Below are positions 28,581-29,616 of a DNA stretch of 29,616 nt, one piece after another (position 1 is the first letter of the stretch; each line of letters opens with the position of its first letter). The DNA lies in the NCBI GenBank assembly GCA_003427395.1, contig BFEA01000314.1:1312697-1342312 (forward strand). The letters are read 5' to 3'. This DNA comes from Chara braunii (taxonomy: Eukaryota > Streptophyta > Charophyceae > Charales > Characeae). A model generated the notes under the pieces. It did not search any database and was not told the origin of the DNA. It saw only the letters and a list, made by a program, of their open reading frames with translations. The translations under genes were made by a program, and so were the position numbers.

Positions 28581-29616
28581 TTTGTAAAGGAAAAAAATAA
28601 AAAATTAGGAAAACAACGAACGAAAAAAAAAACAGGGGGGGTAATTGGAATATTTGACCCCTTATCTTCATTGAATTTCAGGGTTTTTTTGTTTTTTTTG
28701 CCAGATAACCTTGAAATTTGGTAACACATAACATATATGTAAAGAAATTGGCAAAAAAAAATTCAAAAAAAAAATTGCGCTCCAAATCAGGTTTGGTGGG
28801 CCCAAGACTTTTTCGGTAGTGAGTCCGTTAACACCCTGAATGACCTGAAGACATGGAATGTTCGGGGGAAGAGGGGTGGGGGGGGGAGGGGTAAACCTCC
28901 CCCGAAAATTTGGGGCGGTAACAGTAGTTTTGACCCTTCTTTACTGCCAGCGAACTCATTGGTTAACCTTTCTTAGTGCGCACAAATTGCATAACTATGA
29001 ATGAATTGGAAATTTGGCAGCACTATTTTAAGTTGAAGAGATCGTTCGTTAAAGGAGATAAGACTTCAGTCGATCTTCTAGTTTTTTGCTGCATCGTTCA
29101 ACGCTATTTATGTTTTTTAATAAGAAAGGATTATAGTTGATCTCTTGCGTCCAACCTACAACCGTCAATACTGATAATTCCTTAGCTACTTTTGTCATAT
29201 CGTGTGACAAAATTCTTTCAGTTCATACGTTGGACCTACTTTCCAAATCAAGTTGAAGTTGGGTAATCATCTAAGTACTTACGGTTTGTTTGTGATGATT
29301 TATGGACTCATGATTCTTCACTTGGAAACATATAAAGTTAAAGTGAAAAAGTAGTTGTTACTGATAGGCCTACAAGTTGTCCACTAGTGTTGGCGGTAAG
29401 CTACCCGTATTGTGTCAAGAGATCATGTGTTGGATGGACCCCAATTGGCCTCAAATGTACCCTCCCTTATGCAAGCTTGCTGTACGGCAGTTCTAGCACA
29501 ACCCTATCTGACAGGGCCCGAAAGTCGGGGAAAGGTCCGATGGGGCCCATGAAAATATACACTATATAAACACGCTTACACAACAACACCCCACACAACA
29601 ACACGCACCCCCCCCC
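28581..29616. other. Contig edge, no gene recognised
   Basis: AT-rich with A, T and G runs (G-rich near 28862-28900). A TATATAAA string at 29563-29570 resembles a TATA box but lies 46 bp from the end, so nothing downstream can be tested. The window ends in nine C. Confidence 0.45.

Noticed and set aside
29563-29570. TATA box and promoter at the window end
   Set aside because: TATATAAA in AT-rich DNA with no downstream sequence to support a transcript.

Overview
This looks like a non-genic, repeat-dominated piece of nuclear DNA from a streptophyte green alga. A charophyte close to Chara is the best guess. The reasons are: (a) plant-type mitochondrial ribosomal and cytochrome-maturation genes (ccmC, rpl16, rps10) present as decayed nuclear copies; (b) an APE-type, L1-like LINE with the C-terminal CxxC...H...C finger common in green plants; (c) a Penelope-like element (PLE) with its GIY-YIG nuclease ahead of the reverse transcriptase, an arrangement known from green algae; and (d) long CA, CT and GA microsatellites. 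Naming the organism is inference, since no marker gene is present. I find no intact host gene and no intact transposon gene. Two Ns at 12125 and 12132, and runs of nine C at both ends, suggest that the window is a whole assembled contig.

Layout. 1-10,000 is low-information DNA. It holds a tRNA-like SINE head (690-775, minus), a MITE-like unit with CATGGTTGTC ends and many CCGGAC words (1873-2619), CT/GA/CA/TG microsatellites, a complete tRNA-derived SINE with a 17-bp target duplication (6413-6629), and a tandem duplication (9131-9544). 10,020-11,203 is a 5'-truncated LINE copy ending in a poly-A tail. 11,451-20,807 is a second, near full-length LINE in the same orientation. It has a coiled-coil ORF1, an APE endonuclease, a reverse transcriptase, a zinc finger, a 3' UTR and a 27-A tail. 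Its endonuclease domain is split by about 2.3 kb of AT-rich DNA that includes mitochondrial ccmC (two copies, inverted), rpl16 and rps10, so a NUMT lies inside the LINE.

20,936-27,028 (minus) is the most interesting object. It is a complete 6.1-kb PLE flanked by a 13-bp target-site duplication. It has direct terminal repeats of 603 and 677 bp. It encodes a CCHC/coiled-coil gag-like ORF, then a GIY-YIG nuclease, then the reverse transcriptase. Each terminal repeat carries a hammerhead-ribozyme fold on the element's sense strand. All reading frames are broken, and the two terminal repeats differ at roughly two dozen positions (about 96% identical), so this is a dead but fairly young copy. From 27,042 to the end there are AT-rich sequence, a 290-bp tandem duplication and GATT/GATG repeats, with no recognisable gene.

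How the parts relate. The poly-A tail of the LINE lies about 115 bp from the PLE insertion point. The NUMT sits inside the LINE, so it arrived after it. The PLE's order relative to the LINE cannot be read from position alone. The ribozymes would process the PLE transcript, the gag-like protein would bind its RNA, and GIY-YIG plus RT would nick the target and copy the RNA. These roles are inferred from the families.
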